Source: Comamonas granuli NBRC 101663
GTDB taxonomy: Bacteria; Pseudomonadota; Gammaproteobacteria; Burkholderiales; Burkholderiaceae_C
NCBI RefSeq assembly: GCF_000739995.1
Contig: NZ_BBJX01000002.1
Span: 277,910-341,909 of the forward strand
Length of the DNA stretch: 64,000 nucleotides
Direction: 5' to 3'
A program made the position numbers and the translations under genes. Shown piece after piece: positions 63,159-64,000 of this stretch (within the stretch, counting starts at the first letter, position 1; every line of letters starts with the position of its first letter). Below the pieces are notes generated by a model. The model had not been told where the DNA came from and did no database searches. It saw only the letters and a program-made list of their open reading frames with translations.

Positions 63159-64000
63159 TCAGGCGCTTTGCAGCGCCCGGGCCATGCCCGGGGTTTGCCA
63201 GCGGCTGCGGTCGCGCTCGACCACCAGGGCCTCCACGCCGGGGCGGGTGTGCAGCAGGGCCGGGGCGCTGCGGCTGCCCAGCACCATCAAGGCCGTGCCC
63301 AGGCCGTTGACGCTGGCGGCGTCGCGCGCCAGCAGGCTCACGCCATGCGGGCCGCGTGTAGGGTAGCCGGTGCGCGGATCCAGAATATGGTGCTGGCGCT
63401 CGCCCTGCGCCATGAAGAAGCGCTCGTAGTCGCCCGACGAGGCCACGATGGCCTGGCCCTGCACGGGCAGCACGCCCAGCAGCTTGTCCGGCGCCAGCGG
63501 GTCGCGCAGGCCCACGCGCCAGGCGCGGCCGTTCAGCTGGCCGCGCACCAGCACGTCGCCACCGCCGTTGAGCATGGCGTGTTCCACGCCCTGCGCATGC
63601 AGCGTGTCCATGCCCGCCTGCAGGATGGGCAGCTTGGCAATGCCGCCCAGGTCCAGCGCCATGCCGGCTTCCTTCAGGAACGCCGTGCCCGCCGCGGTGT
63701 CCAGCACCAGGTTGCGGTAGCCCACCAGGCGGCGCTGGGCGGCAATGGTCTGTGCGGCGGGCAGAGCGCCCGGGGCGCCGAATTGCCAGGCCTGGAGGGC
63801 GCCCACGGTGGCGTCAAAAGCGCCCTGGGTCTGTGCGGCAATGCTTTGCGCCGCTTGCAGCACGGCCATCACGGCCGGCTCCACGGGCACGGCGCGGCGC
63901 CCAGCCGCCTGGTTGATGGCGCTCACCGTGCTGGTCGGTTCATAGCGCGACATCAGCGCCGTCAGGCGCTCCATCTCGGCCCAGGCCCGGTCCATGGCGG
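63159..64000 (-). CDS. second ApbE-like FMN transferase (5' end outside the window)
   Basis: At least 280 residues; the frame continues past the right edge. GAFDATVGALQAWQFG, LDLGGIAKLPILQAG, MLNGGGDVLVRG, SGDYERFF and HHILDPRTGYPTRG place it in the ApbE family. Two departures from the usual pattern are visible: SVNGLGTALMVLG has Asn where the metal-binding Asp normally lies, and I-A-K is followed by L-P rather than G-x. It may be a divergent or specialised transferase. Confidence 0.82.
   Translation of the reverse strand, partial: AMDRAWAEMERLTALMSRYEPTSTVSAINQAAGRRAVPVEPAVMAVLQAAQSIAAQTQGAFDATVGALQAWQFGAPGALPAAQTIAAQRRLVGYRNLVLDTAAGTAFLKEAGMALDLGGIAKLPILQAGMDTLHAQGVEHAMLNGGGDVLVRGQLNGRAWRVGLRDPLAPDKLLGVLPVQGQAIVASSGDYERFFMAQGERQHHILDPRTGYPTRGPHGVSLLARDAASVNGLGTALMVLGSRSAPALLHTRPGVEALVVERDRSRWQTPGMARALQSA

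Overview
The window is about 64 kb of dense, GC-rich bacterial chromosome, with coding stretches mostly near 65-75% G+C. Gene content and gene order suggest a facultatively anaerobic, motile betaproteobacterium of the Comamonadaceae (Acidovorax/Alicycliphilus-like). The supports are a UbiU/UbiV/UbiT oxygen-independent ubiquinone cluster, many c-di-GMP and chemotaxis proteins, the ssb-MFS-uvrA and lplT-alr neighbourhoods, and a short imperfect repeat (11 copies seen) of a kind I associate with that family. The taxonomic call is inference. No rRNA, tRNA, CRISPR array, transposase or integrase gene was seen. No stretch longer than about 200 bases lacks a gene or a named element.

Layout. 0-0.7 kb: a flagellar rod-like protein and a DUF2061 membrane protein. 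0.9-11.7 kb: an SPFH/SHOCT - zinc-ribbon DUF4178 - DUF350 - membrane spermidine-synthase-like module, split by a 6.3 kb restriction-modification trio (beta-class DNA methyltransferase, AlbA_2/HATPase protein, Res helicase-nuclease). 11.8-16.5 kb: an MHYT hybrid histidine kinase coupled to an HD-GYP response regulator. 16.5-20 kb: a lipoprotein-like FAD oxidoreductase and FapA. 20-28.4 kb: an extracytosolic flavin/iron-reduction module (ferric-reductase-like protein, PepSY, DUF2271, PepSY-flavodoxin-FNR fusion, ApbE and a small exported protein), divergent from a PepSY - response regulator - histidine kinase operon. Two copies of one 39-bp four-half-site operator mark these promoters.

28.5-35.5 kb: GNAT, nudJ, then a peptidase/membrane-protein/MerR cassette separating nudJ from mnmA, then catalase and ssb. 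35.7-45.8 kb: MFS, uvrA, esterase, glutathione peroxidase, a DUF2251-like protein, lplT, alr and a membrane protein. 45.8-57.9 kb: a MASE3-PAS-GGDEF-EAL protein, a hydroxypyruvate-isomerase-like protein, a chemoreceptor, a diguanylate cyclase, an M20 peptidase, an AbrB-family protein, a monoacylglycerol-lipase-like hydrolase and an MFS protein. 58-63.1 kb: ubiU-ubiV-ubiT-DGC protein-ubiX-ubiD in one direction behind a good FNR/ANR box. The window ends inside a second apbE-like gene.

Most notable: (1) the defence cassette inside the SPFH/DUF350/spermidine-synthase operon, with its res stop overlapping the start of the synthase gene; (2) the matched 39-bp operators joining a PepSY two-component system to a flavin-based iron-reduction operon; (3) a dispersed 40-60 bp repeat, found between genes and also in frame inside mod, res and an oxidoreductase gene.
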